Source of the DNA: Skeletonema tropicum
Taxonomy: Eukaryota > Bacillariophyta > Thalassiosirophyceae > Thalassiosirales > Thalassiosiraceae
Length of the DNA stretch: 64,000 nt
Direction of reading: 5' to 3'
Assembly (NCBI GenBank): GCA_037178625.1
Contig: CM074135.1
Location: 932,001 to 996,000, forward strand
The position numbers and the translations under genes were made by a program. The notes beneath the pieces were generated by a model. It was not told the DNA's origin. It saw nothing but the letters and a program-made list of their open reading frames with translations, and made no database searches. Positions 40,501-50,435 of the stretch are shown here, piece after piece (the stretch's first letter is position 1; every line of letters starts with the position of its first letter).

Positions 40501-43500
40501 TCAACTTGTCTCACAATCAAACACAGGCCACCATCTGTCATACTATCAGCAGCTTCCTCTTCCTCGTACCATGCTGCGACTTTAAGTTGATTTATGTTGA
40601 TATTCATTGTCAAGCTTAAAAACTTGGGAATTGGATCTGGCCTCTCCTCATTATACAATGAAGAATAATCTACGGTTGAATTGAGATGTGTGAACCACGG
40701 CAGCACGTCTATTCGTAGCGCTATCCAATTGCAAACATCATCACTGCCGGCAATGCCACCTGGTAGCTCAAAAGACAGATCGACAAAATAGCCATCGCTT
40801 CTGAAAGAAGCAAATTTATCCGATGGAGAGGTATCTTCACAATTTAAGTATACAGAGTGGTGTTGATACGGTTGCTTCCCCGGCTTCAGCATTTTCCACA
40901 AGAAGGTCATCTTCGTCGACAATTGAGGTACAAAGAGAAGCGGATGCCTTCCTTTCCCTACCATCGATTCCATTTGGTGAGGTAGACAGAAATCAGGTTC
41001 GTTGAAGCTTTCACTTGGATGCATCGAAGTATCATAAGGCACACCTGGCATGGATACATCGACATTTATCGCATCTAGAGAGAAGCTCTCTTTGTAATCC
41101 AACGTACAGTCTGCACAAGTAAGATATATTGATTGGTCTTGAAAAATTTGCGAATCAAGCAACCATCGGAATGATAACTTGTCAACACATAATGCGATTG
41201 GACCATGTACAGCGAATCGGATGTTATCCCACCATGTCAGTGGATCTTGACCTCCGCCATCCTTGGGTGGAGGTAGTATTCTTTTGAAACATTGCTGTAA
41301 TCGCGGCATTGAAGGACCCATGACAGGTCCATAGTTTACATCGAGTTCATCACAGTGGATTATGCTGTCTGTGTATACTTTGACAGGAATTCCTGAAGCA
41401 TCAACCGAGACACCGTACTGGCAGCAACAGTTGCCTCGATGGTGACATAACAGCATATAGTTGACCTTTACACTTTCTTTTATTCCTGGCGTGGTGGGAC
41501 TCAATCCAGCTAGAAACAGACATCCATTGATACTGAAGTTACCAATGCGAACCATCGGAGCAGCTATTGTCAATGGGTGTACGTTGAACATTAGATGACT
41601 AATTGACAGCTTCATATCTCCACCTTGTACGACTGGTCCGTAACTGTATCGCGAAGAGTTGTCTTCATCTATATTGTTGAGTTGTTCCTGAGTCAGTTTT
41701 GGAGGCGTGTTGCGCTCTATCGTTAGCTTGCCGGCCTCAATAAACAAAGAGACCTCATCTCGTAGCCTCATATTATCGGCGTCAATATCAAAATCAAGCA
41801 GCGAAATACTCAACGATGGAATGATGCATTCTATTGTCAGAAGTTGATACCTTTTCACCCGTTTCTCGAGGGCTCCATTTTCTTTGAGGCTATTCATACC
41901 AGCATCTAGTGATTTTGGCAGCAAGTTGAAGTCGTCAATCACGTCTCCAAGAAACAAATTTGGAGGTAACTTTACAGTTGCGCAAGTACCAATATTCAAA
42001 TGAAATAACTCCTTCAAAGGGTGACCATCAATGTCCGTAACGATTTCGTTTCGTATATCTTCACTGGTTGGATCACTTTCTTTCTTGCGTATGTACTCAT
42101 CTATTTCATGCTTGTGAGCACGTCGAATGGTATTTTGAAAGACGAACCCGTCCGTAATCAAGATAGGGCTTTGACTGCCATTCAAATAAGCTTCGATGTG
42201 ACCAGCTTGAAGGCAGATGCTTGGTTTCAGTTGAAGTGGGGGGTGAACAGAAGGGTACTTCGTGATAGAAATATTGACATCGAAACCACCGTCAATTGCT
42301 AGTAGTACTGTCGACTTGACACCTACAAACATGTTCATTCTTGCAGTCACATTAGAATCAACACAAACACGAACGCGTGTATTTTGTCGAATTGGAATAA
42401 CGGAAGATCCATTCTCATTGCCAGCAATCAAACACCGAAGATGAGCAAGAGCAGCCTGAAGACGCTTATTGAAAGACATCTGAATCCATTGAAAAACAGG
42501 CGACCAGTTTAGCTCAACATCACTCGAACCCTTCCGCAGTCGCACTGAAATTGTCTCATCCTTTTCGACCTCGTTGTTCTTATGATTCCTAGCCTCAGTA
42601 ATGCAAAATTCACCTGTGCCCCGTGCAATTTTGGTGAGATGAAGCGGAGAGACTCGGTTGTAGGTATTTATCATGGCCCAGGGTGACTCGTTTGGATTGA
42701 AATGAAACTCATGAACAGAAGTTGCAAAAAGAGACATCACACCAATACCACTTTGAGCTCGTTCAAATAAAGACACTTCGTCGAAAGTTATCAGCATTGC
42801 TTTCGTCAATAAAGTAGTTGCGTCTGATCGTGTAGTCCTCGATGGAATAATCGTTTGCAAACCGAACGTGCTTGCTTGGGCATAAAACGACACTTCATTT
42901 GGTACATTCATATAATTGCAGTCAAAGACTGGAAATGAAATGTGTGGCGAATACGTAACAAATGCCTCGACACAAGAAGCTGCAGTCTCAATCAAAAATG
43001 AAGCGCCATGAGTGTACAATTTGGATCCGAATAATTTGCGTGGATCGGCATTAACAGAATCGCATTCAGAAGGCCCTGGAATGCTCAGCCTGCGTTGTCC
43101 CACAATATTGACTTTTGCTTTCCGCAGTAATACTGCAAATCGAACCCTATCATCATTTGCAACAACGCTGCCTTCACGAACACACCCAGCATTTAGTTCA
43201 ACGATCACATCCACATCATCTACTAAGATCTCAATCCAATCCAGATCGTTTTGTTTTCTTTTTGCGATCGTCGCTTCGGCGTTCTGCTTGCCATTGTCAC
43301 GGAGACCGAGCTTTAGTTGTTTCAAATCGTTCTGCATACTGTTAGAAGCAAGTTTGATGTCATTCGCTATCTTCATGCAAGAAGACAGCTCCATTACGTT
43401 ATTGGCGCCGACTCTCATTACCATTCCACCAACGTTGACACTGAGACTAGGCTGGGTCAACCTGTCGGAACCGTAAAAGACATGTTTCATAGTTGTCACG

Positions 43501-45182
43501 ACGTGCTTTATCAACACAAGATCTAGAGCAGGAGAGCTATCATCAGTGACTTCGTATCGGAGCCTAACTGCTCCAATACGACAACGCAACAATTCGTCGT
43601 TTAGATCTGATTCTCCTCTCAATACAGCGACAGTACGTGCCACCCGGAAAGAGAGAACATCTCGTCCTTCTATTAACCGATTCGAAGACGACAGAATTGC
43701 ATATGCATGAATATTGCTACTTACACATAACTCAATGAGTTGTGTTGGCGACTTTGGTTTCGAAGGTGCCGTGTTGGTCACTTGCTCTGTGCTCAAATTG
43801 CATTTGTCAAAGCAGCTCAACATGTTTTTCAGCAGAATCTCAAGCGTTCGCATAAACGATGGCAACTCTTCCAAATTGATACCTGCGGCGGTTCTATTTC
43901 CAAGATTGCTTCCGAGGTGTAGTACTGCTTTCTTCGACACCACTGAGTCCACAGCTACATTTCTATCTAAATGCATCTCCATGGAATTGTCAACAGCAGC
44001 GAATCCACCCGGTATTGACAAGACTGCAACGGTTGTTCTGCGATTATTTGCCTCACACGAAACATCAACTTTACCCCATGAGACAATTTTACGGAGTGTA
44101 GAAGCAACTTGATACATGTCAAGTTTGCTCATTTGCAGAGACACACCAAAACTTTTCGACCCAGTTTTATTGCTGGTATCAATAGCTGCGGATGCATCTA
44201 TCGTCACACCACTACATTCCACCCAATCAAATACGCGAGGAAACAAGCCAACTGCGAAAGAATCTATCTTCATTTGGATAGTTACGGACCGAATGCACGG
44301 GTTTGTGCCAGAATCAGCATGCTTGTGCTTTCGTCCTAAGAGTAATGTTAAACTCAATTCAATGTCGCCAAAACATAGTCCCAACCAAGACAATTGGCCT
44401 GTAGTAGAAGAATGCTTTCTCAGTGGGCGAATCCAGATAGACGATGAGTTCGTAGAGATGTGATCAAAAGATAATGCTTTCATGGCCATATCATCACCAT
44501 CGTCTTCTGCATCAAAACCTTCGCCACCCAAAAAGTTGTTCAAGAACGAAAAGATGTAAAACGAGACTCCGCTAGGCGATAAACTCCGTCCAATTGTAAA
44601 TGGTATGTTGAGCAATGTTGTTTTCAATCCATGCCTTCCTCCTGCAGCTGATCTTTTCCTCCTCCTCCGAAACGTTAGCTTGAAATTCTGCGCTATAACA
44701 AGAAGCCTAATTGCAAGTTGCAGGAATACTGTCGCTAGAATGGAAATCAATGAAAATGAAATCTTGGCATTATCCTGACCTTCCGCTTCTTCCCCTAAAA
44801 ACTCCTTTGTCTCAACCATCATAGCGGATTGTTTGGGAAGACCGATAGAATCATCATCATATTTATCTCTCCGTTCCTCAAAGTGAATGTTGTTGCGTTG
44901 TTCCTTTGCTTCAAAGTTCTTCAATACATCCTGATAATTTCTGTTCGTTTTATCATTTTCACTCTTGTCAAGATCATTCTGAGATTCACTACTGTTGAAG
45001 AAATTAGCCACCGCCTTGATAATCCACAAAAGAGCAAAGGTCGATGATAGCCTTACTGACCACGAGCCACAATGTAATACTTTCAATAGCACCAGCGTCA
45101 GCATAGAGATGCCGATTGCTGCAGATAGTTCTACGAAAAATAGACATGCACGGATATGTTGAGACGCCATAATAACGGTCAT
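37503..45182 (-). CDS. BLTP2: BLTP2-type bridge-like lipid transfer protein (FMP27/Hobbit/SABRE)
   Basis: 2559 aa in one exon. A hydrophobic N-terminus (about 10-55) should anchor it in the ER. The long beta-rich body has the FMP27 GFWDK-type element DPLTWWDNIRFAVHGPI near residue 1314, a WPPW-like region QLFYRPPIHYSNEELKSF near 2000, and the conserved C-terminal block VSYKLSKLVWCVQSQGQIDDV, IAFTGFQGEHSY near 2150. Proteins of this family form hydrophobic grooves that bridge ER-plasma membrane and other contacts and move phospholipids in bulk. An insertion at about 2225-2275 holds a Cys/His cluster (CQRCG...CRFHGG...WSCC...GCKTAPH). The C-terminus ends in a basic KKSAKKKKRF segment, expected to face acidic membranes. 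Confidence 0.85.
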   Translation of the reverse strand: MTVIMASQHIRACLFFVELSAAIGISMLTLVLLKVLHCGSWSVRLSSTFALLWIIKAVANFFNSSESQNDLDKSENDKTNRNYQDVLKNFEAKEQRNNIHFEERRDKYDDDSIGLPKQSAMMVETKEFLGEEAEGQDNAKISFSLISILATVFLQLAIRLLVIAQNFKLTFRRRRKRSAAGGRHGLKTTLLNIPFTIGRSLSPSGVSFYIFSFLNNFLGGEGFDAEDDGDDMAMKALSFDHISTNSSSIWIRPLRKHSSTTGQLSWLGLCFGDIELSLTLLLGRKHKHADSGTNPCIRSVTIQMKIDSFAVGLFPRVFDWVECSGVTIDASAAIDTSNKTGSKSFGVSLQMSKLDMYQVASTLRKIVSWGKVDVSCEANNRRTTVAVLSIPGGFAAVDNSMEMHLDRNVAVDSVVSKKAVLHLGSNLGNRTAAGINLEELPSFMRTLEILLKNMLSCFDKCNLSTEQVTNTAPSKPKSPTQLIELCVSSNIHAYAILSSSNRLIEGRDVLSFRVARTVAVLRGESDLNDELLRCRIGAVRLRYEVTDDSSPALDLVLIKHVVTTMKHVFYGSDRLTQPSLSVNVGGMVMRVGANNVMELSSCMKIANDIKLASNSMQNDLKQLKLGLRDNGKQNAEATIAKRKQNDLDWIEILVDDVDVIVELNAGCVREGSVVANDDRVRFAVLLRKAKVNIVGQRRLSIPGPSECDSVNADPRKLFGSKLYTHGASFLIETAASCVEAFVTYSPHISFPVFDCNYMNVPNEVSFYAQASTFGLQTIIPSRTTRSDATTLLTKAMLITFDEVSLFERAQSGIGVMSLFATSVHEFHFNPNESPWAMINTYNRVSPLHLTKIARGTGEFCITEARNHKNNEVEKDETISVRLRKGSSDVELNWSPVFQWIQMSFNKRLQAALAHLRCLIAGNENGSSVIPIRQNTRVRVCVDSNVTARMNMFVGVKSTVLLAIDGGFDVNISITKYPSVHPPLQLKPSICLQAGHIEAYLNGSQSPILITDGFVFQNTIRRAHKHEIDEYIRKKESDPTSEDIRNEIVTDIDGHPLKELFHLNIGTCATVKLPPNLFLGDVIDDFNLLPKSLDAGMNSLKENGALEKRVKRYQLLTIECIIPSLSISLLDFDIDADNMRLRDEVSLFIEAGKLTIERNTPPKLTQEQLNNIDEDNSSRYSYGPVVQGGDMKLSISHLMFNVHPLTIAAPMVRIGNFSINGCLFLAGLSPTTPGIKESVKVNYMLLCHHRGNCCCQYGVSVDASGIPVKVYTDSIIHCDELDVNYGPVMGPSMPRLQQCFKRILPPPKDGGGQDPLTWWDNIRFAVHGPIALCVDKLSFRWLLDSQIFQDQSIYLTCADCTLDYKESFSLDAINVDVSMPGVPYDTSMHPSESFNEPDFCLPHQMESMVGKGRHPLLFVPQLSTKMTFLWKMLKPGKQPYQHHSVYLNCEDTSPSDKFASFRSDGYFVDLSFELPGGIAGSDDVCNWIALRIDVLPWFTHLNSTVDYSSLYNEERPDPIPKFLSLTMNININQLKVAAWYEEEEAADSMTDGGLCLIVRQVEYKATLDDVKEIVLGGPVKAARLNVSGFTQPDKSEESGSMSEIAAIEVIAEDFGSSWKTEFCYNSGPQSLQEEDVPSGGTSTPFWRLEQLSCDIDELDYIVTTDQIDICNQSLAKILAGSDKERMSKEEEPMYADLDRTTWSILVSRLKILWTLEIRDCIMAISKDLIFVIGYMKSQVRQMHTLADRDVTSTDGRHLSTTPMNLNGSFDFSVSNSVGGDSQDGLQYLLRRSSSYGMHTDVSGTQENDEPSQHFESEETRNSTLPTLDIHFSNPQVQLHSKSTGGSVILAMEGSHVEGKKFVKFLVANCHTGQMSPADLIRKTEHIYTLTNLEAYSLNSQIDISVGLPWLEVDLPAPVERSLPEPTRLGVLFGISSPGQAEVKSFSEQDSSNSIDGENMSAADNYEWKYPPELRHHEPFAFREQKNIRPILNKFTCLSRQLFYRPPIHYSNEELKSFISQGLVIEQSGTIADNIDLEIDLLQFHLDSYQFKTTIDLIRNVLLKPPKPHRRSQNLIQLDEEEGADTRANRISSPEVFEMESALWAARARRASGKKERTALRSPAMKLIEDLERRIEAYGDQMIRRVSYKLSKLVWCVQSQGQIDDVQIAFTGFQGEHSYMASGALKTQISLEDVRVTSPKPGPDSMSFPDPTSVLKPVLGSKRSPCQRCGNTFSHSMNGLEACRFHGGRFSEGRWSCCRGSTSNAPGCKTAPHTGKERTAVVRVEALPPVVEGISLYSHLEVNIFPSVPHTLSVQISKSISRIFMDYFFIGQDDYDDDDTQSISTDATGSTDAMSVRSDSAPRQTARRKSLLIGGKGIGISNQPIKEEISRNESYDQEEQRQLREQQQQQLNEMFFIKVLRVGYVNVEVTLGGFRALPQTTLNICVRDYTKAYKIGSTAYLGQKYLYYLIHEVLKSGASSALRRKKMTTSAVADADTETDGNKEENNAQAERKLMPAFSPSRAARRAAAESRSVGVEDIIGSPIKKSAKKKKRFTVRRSNF

Positions 45183-45610
45183 TGTTCTGTAATAGTGTAG
45201 GTGAGTGATCTGTTGTAAACAACTCGACAGCTTGAACTGTAATGACTAATAATTGGTCATCGCTTCATTGCCGCGGCAGCTTTGCTCACTGCATTACTTA
45301 TCAGCGCACCGAACGGTTGCCATTATCCGATATCCCAACAGCTCAATGCGTTGAGTGGTTTGCTTTTTTGCTTTTGATTGCGCATAATCCTGATCGATCG
45401 AGAGAAGGTAAGATCGAAGAGAGGAAAAAGTAGAAGAGATGATGATGTAACATCTTGTAACATCAAACTGTTACATTGATGTAACACAGCTCACAGCTCT
45501 CACACTTTTTCACCCATCGATCACCCAGCCAACGCAACACCCAACCCAACATCCTCTATCCTACTTATATCGGAGCATACTCAGCAGACATCATATTGCA
45601 AAGGCTTGCA
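45183..45610. promoter_or_regulatory. Divergent promoter with TGTAACA cluster
   Basis: The interval between BLTP2 and the gene at 45611. At 45444-45486, GATGTAACA, TTGTAACATCAAA, TGTTACA and GATGTAACAC follow in close succession: three TGTAACA copies and one inverted. They could be paired binding sites for one factor. Confidence 0.4.
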
Positions 45611-47416
45611 ATGAAGAGCCGATTTCTGTGCAGCACTTTCTTGACGGCGGTGGTGCTGGTAGAGTCATCATCAGGACCCTTTTCATCCAAGACGACTCAG
45701 GCAAGCTTCCAAACTGGCGCATATGCGGCCTACTCTGACACATCATCTGATGTCTTAACAACAGATGATGATATTGTCGATTATGGTGGTGATATTACCG
45801 GATGTGCTGATCTCTACGCAGCCGTTGGGATTTTAGATTTATATGGAACTTCCATAAATGATGATTCTATTTACGATGAAAGCAAAATCTTGCTTCGAAA
45901 TCATCTCCAGGATGGTAACCATTCTGACGAATGGTGGGGTGTTAAGAAAGCCACAAGTGACAACCGCGATGCAAATAATCTTGTGCTGTCTTCGATGATG
46001 GGGAGTTCATGTGATGGGTTCGTCATAAATTTGTCTGATTCCATCTTGAATGTCATAAATACAGATGATCTCTCAAGCACAGATGATGGGTGTTTAGAAA
46101 TACTGGATGACATTCTTGTATCTCTTGCAGATAGCTTGATACATCGCTTACAAGCAGGCGGTTCTACAAGTGGAACTGTCATACAAATGGTGATTGTGAA
46201 AGAGGAATGCAACTACAACGTCAAAATGAGCAAGACAGCAGATTACATTGAAAAGTATCTGGATCGAGCAATATCAAAACTGCAATCTCAAAAGTTCGGA
46301 CGCACAATTAATGATTCTTCACCTATCAAATGTGACATTGAAGTGAGCATCTCTTCTGATTCTGCAGTCGATTCTGCGGTGCAGTTAGCAAGCCTATTGC
46401 TTCCTGTCAACTCTGTGTATGGCTCTTCTATTCAAATGATACGTGACAAATTGGAACTGATAGACGACGAAACAAGCATGGTGTCAACAAACATCGATGA
46501 TATAATCCCCAAGGACGACACGACAAGCTTTCGTGATGAAGCAGAATTTGCAATGACTGCGGCATCATCTGCTGCAGAAGATGACTTGTACGAAATAGAG
46601 AACAAGATGGATGACGCAGTACTGGAAGGTGACGGGAACGTGCCAATGCCTGAATTTGGAAGCGACGCTAATGCTTTGCTAACGAAAGTATCTGAAGCAT
46701 ATCTCAATATAATTTCAAACGCTGATACACTCACTGACGAAGACAGAGAATGGATAGCGAATAGGAGAATAGAAGCACTCAAGAATGTGGCAGGGACTGG
46801 CCTCCATCGCTTGTATTGTCTTCACTTGCAGAATTTGCGTGATCATTTCGGTCGCACTTATGAACAGATCCTCGACGAAAGTTCAGCCACCATGGGTCTC
46901 AATGAAATGGAGGAGGAGGAGAATACAGTGCAAGCTCGCGACCAACTAAGGAGAGAAGGCGCAAAACGAGCAGAGGAAGGCTTCTTGAATGCCGCATTTT
47001 TATCGATCCCTTCCATATGTCAAGATCCAGAGATGGGGCTTGGCGAGTTATACAGTTGCACCGAAGCTTTGCGTGGTTTACTAGAAGATATGTATGAGGC
47101 AACGATGTCTCGTGGGATAGAGGAAGAAGAGTGGAACGATGTAATGGATATCAGCGCAGAAGAAGCTGGCAGACTGAACTATGATAATAATGCTGTCGAG
47201 TCTTCTTCTGCCGAGACTAGGGTCGGCCTCCGAGAGTTGATCAAGCGAATCAAAAATAAGAGGGCAAATCGCGGGCCAGCCAAATGGTACGAACGCTTGG
47301 CTGCAAATGCGTTGGTTATCGGAGTGAATTATGTCCAAGGATGGATCGTGCTGCAAACTCTACGGAGAGAAGCAAGAAGACGGGATTTGACGATGCCCAA
47401 GTTTCCACTATTTTAA
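45611..47416 (+). CDS. Unrecognised secretory-pathway protein
   Basis: 601 aa from the ATG at 45611 (MKSRFLCSTFLTAVVLVESSSG is a signal peptide); another ATG lies at 45596. The body is acidic with long Asp/Ser-rich helical stretches. The C-terminal third is more conserved-looking: EDREWIANRRIEALKN, LHRLYCLHLQNLRDHFGRTYEQIL, and a final block RGPAKWYERLAANALVIGVNYVQGW before a basic RRDLTMPKFPLF end. One weak hydrophobic helix (about 565-585) could be a membrane segment. I cannot assign a family. It converges on the sterol reductase gene 62 bp away. Confidence 0.6.
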   Translation: MKSRFLCSTFLTAVVLVESSSGPFSSKTTQASFQTGAYAAYSDTSSDVLTTDDDIVDYGGDITGCADLYAAVGILDLYGTSINDDSIYDESKILLRNHLQDGNHSDEWWGVKKATSDNRDANNLVLSSMMGSSCDGFVINLSDSILNVINTDDLSSTDDGCLEILDDILVSLADSLIHRLQAGGSTSGTVIQMVIVKEECNYNVKMSKTADYIEKYLDRAISKLQSQKFGRTINDSSPIKCDIEVSISSDSAVDSAVQLASLLLPVNSVYGSSIQMIRDKLELIDDETSMVSTNIDDIIPKDDTTSFRDEAEFAMTAASSAAEDDLYEIENKMDDAVLEGDGNVPMPEFGSDANALLTKVSEAYLNIISNADTLTDEDREWIANRRIEALKNVAGTGLHRLYCLHLQNLRDHFGRTYEQILDESSATMGLNEMEEEENTVQARDQLRREGAKRAEEGFLNAAFLSIPSICQDPEMGLGELYSCTEALRGLLEDMYEATMSRGIEEEEWNDVMDISAEEAGRLNYDNNAVESSSAETRVGLRELIKRIKNKRANRGPAKWYERLAANALVIGVNYVQGWIVLQTLRREARRRDLTMPKFPLF

Positions 47417-47478
47417 CTTAATGAGCAAACTTTTGCATGTAAGCAAATCGTACTTAGCAATAGTCTTTTTGTTTTAAG

Positions 47479-48846
47479 TTACACAACACCAGGAATGAAT
47501 CTATAAGGAACTATGGATTTGTATTTGTCCCAATCGTCTCCATATTTTTCTTTGCACATGTGATCGTCTCGGATAGATCGATGAACGAGCAAAATGGCAA
47601 AGTAAATAGCGTAGTAGTAAGGAACTATGCTTTCAAAGCCGCACACCATACACCAAGAAAGCCCCATAATCCAGTCGCCAGTGTAGTTTATCTTTCGAGC
47701 CATTCCCCACCAGCCACTTGTTAGCAATTTGGTACCTCTCTTTGTTTGTAAATATGTGAGATGTGAAACTTCTGCTGCATTTGGGTTTCTACGGAAGGCA
47801 TCTTTTTGGCCATTTGCACCACGAAATACCAAATATCCAAAACAATTGACGCCGACAATGAGAGCAAGAACTGGCCATTGCAAGTGTGGATCGTGATCCA
47901 CCAAATAACGAGATTGTAAGCTGTATGTAAAGGGCACCCACGCCAAATCACCAAAAACGAGCATGAACCCAAACCCATCAGTGGTAATGTCCATGGTTGT
48001 CAAAATTGCTCGCTCCTGATACAATGCGTCCCATACATACAAGCCTTGGAAAATGTTGATAAGAATCATACTGCCAGTTACATATCCCAAACGTTCGTAT
48101 TGTTTTGACATCATTGCTAAATTCAGAAGCATCCAGCCAACCAAGCCTGGTCTCAATTCACAAAACTCTTTCCAATCAAAACCGCCCCAACGAGGATTGA
48201 GCTCCCTTCCCATGAAAAAATCATACACATGATTACCACTGTTTCCCCCTACAGCCAAGAGCAATCCCTTGCCAAAACTTTTAATGTACAAGTATGAAGA
48301 CAGCATTGTACTCAAAATGATTGTGACGAATGCCAATGTTGAATAGTTGTCGTAAAGCCATGTCATTGGTGCTCTCCCAAATACTAACACTTGCTCATCA
48401 CTGATCTCAGTCCATTTTGGCCATCCACTATCCAGAACAAGGAGCGTTACCCAGAATGCCAAATGACCATTGATACGATATGGCAGCTTCTTCCCCGATC
48501 CATCAGGAAGAGGTGCTCCAAACACAATTTCACAAGGCAATATTCTTTCTAATAATACCTGGAAAAGAAACCAGGCGACGATAACACATGCACATGAAAT
48601 TAGAACCGAAGAATCTGCACAGGATGGGCACAGTACACTTGAGTCCTTCAGCTTGCTAATGAGCATCGATACAACGCCAGCATCAGGCGAACACGATGTT
48701 TCGACGGGAAGGATATGGTTAAACTCCAGACTGCCCACGGACGCCCAGTATGTTAACAACAAGGTCATCAAGGGAAGGAAGATCATGGTGCCGAGGGCAC
48801 CGACGGGCCCACCAAACTCGTAGTCAAAACTAGATGAGGTCTTCAT
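47479..48846 (-). CDS. ERG24: Delta(14)-sterol reductase (ERG24/FACKEL)
   Basis: 455 aa from the ATG at 48846 (MKTSSSFDYEFGG); an upstream non-ATG frame extension is not used. It is a multi-span ER membrane enzyme with the ERG4/ERG24 signatures DFFMGRELNPRWGGFDWKEF, ELRPGLVGW, and SGWWGMARKINYTGD near residue 374, then the C-terminal YGDDWDKYKSIVPYRFIPG. GRELNPR and the ELRPG block favour the C14-reductase over DHCR7 (which has GIEFNPR). It uses NADPH to reduce the C14 double bond left by CYP51 demethylation. The upstream region carries an inverted-repeat element. Confidence 0.9.
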   Translation of the reverse strand: MKTSSSFDYEFGGPVGALGTMIFLPLMTLLLTYWASVGSLEFNHILPVETSCSPDAGVVSMLISKLKDSSVLCPSCADSSVLISCACVIVAWFLFQVLLERILPCEIVFGAPLPDGSGKKLPYRINGHLAFWVTLLVLDSGWPKWTEISDEQVLVFGRAPMTWLYDNYSTLAFVTIILSTMLSSYLYIKSFGKGLLLAVGGNSGNHVYDFFMGRELNPRWGGFDWKEFCELRPGLVGWMLLNLAMMSKQYERLGYVTGSMILINIFQGLYVWDALYQERAILTTMDITTDGFGFMLVFGDLAWVPFTYSLQSRYLVDHDPHLQWPVLALIVGVNCFGYLVFRGANGQKDAFRRNPNAAEVSHLTYLQTKRGTKLLTSGWWGMARKINYTGDWIMGLSWCMVCGFESIVPYYYAIYFAILLVHRSIRDDHMCKEKYGDDWDKYKSIVPYRFIPGVV

Positions 48847-49007
48847 TTTAGTGCTGTTGCCAATGCTAATGAGACTGCTGCAATTACTCGCCTCGCTCTG
48901 TGGAAGCAACTAGCACTAGTAAGTAGTAAGAAGTTAGAAATAGTACAATATAGCGGCGCAAATAATGGGCAGCGGGCAGCATTGTTATGGATGTTGGCAG
49001 TTGGCAA

Positions 49008-50043
49008 GCTAGTGGTGAAAAAAATTGGCGGAACGAAAAAAATTGGCGGAGAATTTTTGCTAGCAGAAAGGAAAACCTTATATGGAGGTGGTTTTTGTAT
49101 TGGGACTCCTCAATCTCTGGGACCCACACAAACCAACAATCTGGACACACACCACGCCGTAGGCATAGGGCTGGACTCGGGAGGGTCTATTAGGGTGTTA
49201 TTATGGTGTAGTAATTGTTTTACATGATGCCAAAGGCGTAGGGCTGGATTTTACAGGGAGGGTTGGGTTAGGATTTTTTTTTTTTTTTTTTTAAGATAAA
49301 TAAGTGATTAGTTTAGGATGGTATTCAGGAGCTGTTTACTGGGCAAGCTGGATCTGAACTTGCCCATTTTAGGTAATAAGAGGAGTGGTTTTCGGCAGCC
49401 AAAAAAAAATTAGGGTTAACCCTAACAAAAAGCAAAAAAAATCTCAGAGACATAAATCACCTAATAAAATTTCCCAGGAGGGTTCACATCCACGGAGTCC
49501 CAATACAAAAACCACCTCCATATAAAATTTGCCAAAACTCACAAAACACGTCAAAACAACCATGTGAGTATACCCACCTACTACAGACTCTTAGTAGACC
49601 TTAGACAAAAATTTCCTTTAGGAATGCCAAACAGAAGACTATTGAAGAATAATTATTCCTCGTTTGATATAGTTATAGTTGATTTATGTCGAGTTTTTAC
49701 TCGACGAATATTGCTAATTTTGGCAGCTCCTCATGCGTTAAAAACACTAACAAAAGTCCTCGCCAGACACAGTATCTGACCAATCGGCAGCTACAGTATG
49801 GCGAATACAGCCCATCCACCTGTGGCCAGCGGCTCTATGGAAAGCTGATGATGTGTGCTATTAAATAGTCATAGGGTTATTGGGGTATATCCGCTTGCTA
49901 TTACTTTTATACCCTACTGAAGTGCCGACATGGTTGTTTTGTGAGAGTTCTGCTCTTTCTCCACTAGCTTTTTCTGTCTTTTACTACGGTTGGCGCCAAA
50001 TTTTAATTGACGCAAAACTCCGCCAATTATTTTCACCACTAGC
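49008..50043. mobile_element. Outer inverted-repeat pair, possible non-autonomous transposon
   Basis: 49008-49032 (GCTAGTGGTGAAAAAAATTGGCGGA) is the reverse complement of 50019-50043 with one mismatch. Left of centre, a second TTGGCGGA follows; right of centre, GGCGCCAAA precedes. I could not identify a target duplication outside these ends, so the boundaries are uncertain. Confidence 0.5.
49079..49525. mobile_element. Inner inverted-repeat element (~447 bp)
   Basis: 49079-49109 begins TATATGGAGGTGGTTTTTG and ends GGGACTCC; 49495-49525 is its exact reverse complement over about 31 bases. It is non-coding, with a T19 run inside. TATA at each outer edge would allow a TA target duplication as in Tc1/mariner MITEs, but because the ends are themselves palindromic this cannot be decided. 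It sits inside the outer pair, so it may be a nested insertion. Confidence 0.65.
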
Positions 50044-50435
50044 AAGATTTTATTTTATTTTGAGGCGGATTTGGCGCGCTCACAGGTAGGAGTAAGGGAA
50101 AAGAGAGATAAGAAGGGCAGCCACCTCTATCGGGAGTCCCCGCTTGTCGGGAGAACACGCGTCTCATTTGATCTGGTTTTGCTTGATGATCAGACACACC
50201 TGAAACTTCTTAGCTTAGACAAGTGACGCTGTGCTTGCTTGGGTTAGAGATTAATTTAAATTGAAATAACATGATTAGCGGTGGGCGAAATCCTTGGAAT
50301 CATTTCAAGAAACAAGTTGTTGTAGGATTGCCCGGTTCCTTGTTCATTACTGCAAAACTTCTTAGATACATATAAACTAATTTCTTACAAACACTGATAC
50401 TCATCATTTAAAGTATACCCTCCACCAAAATTAAA

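Larger units (their letters stand above)
48847..50435. other. Long non-coding interval with nested inverted repeats
   Basis: About 1.6 kb with no convincing gene; the open frames of 60-88 codons inside are not protein-like. It holds the two nested inverted-repeat pairs listed separately, a 19-T run at 49274-49292, and several TTGGCGG / TTTGGCGC motifs. Confidence 0.6.
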
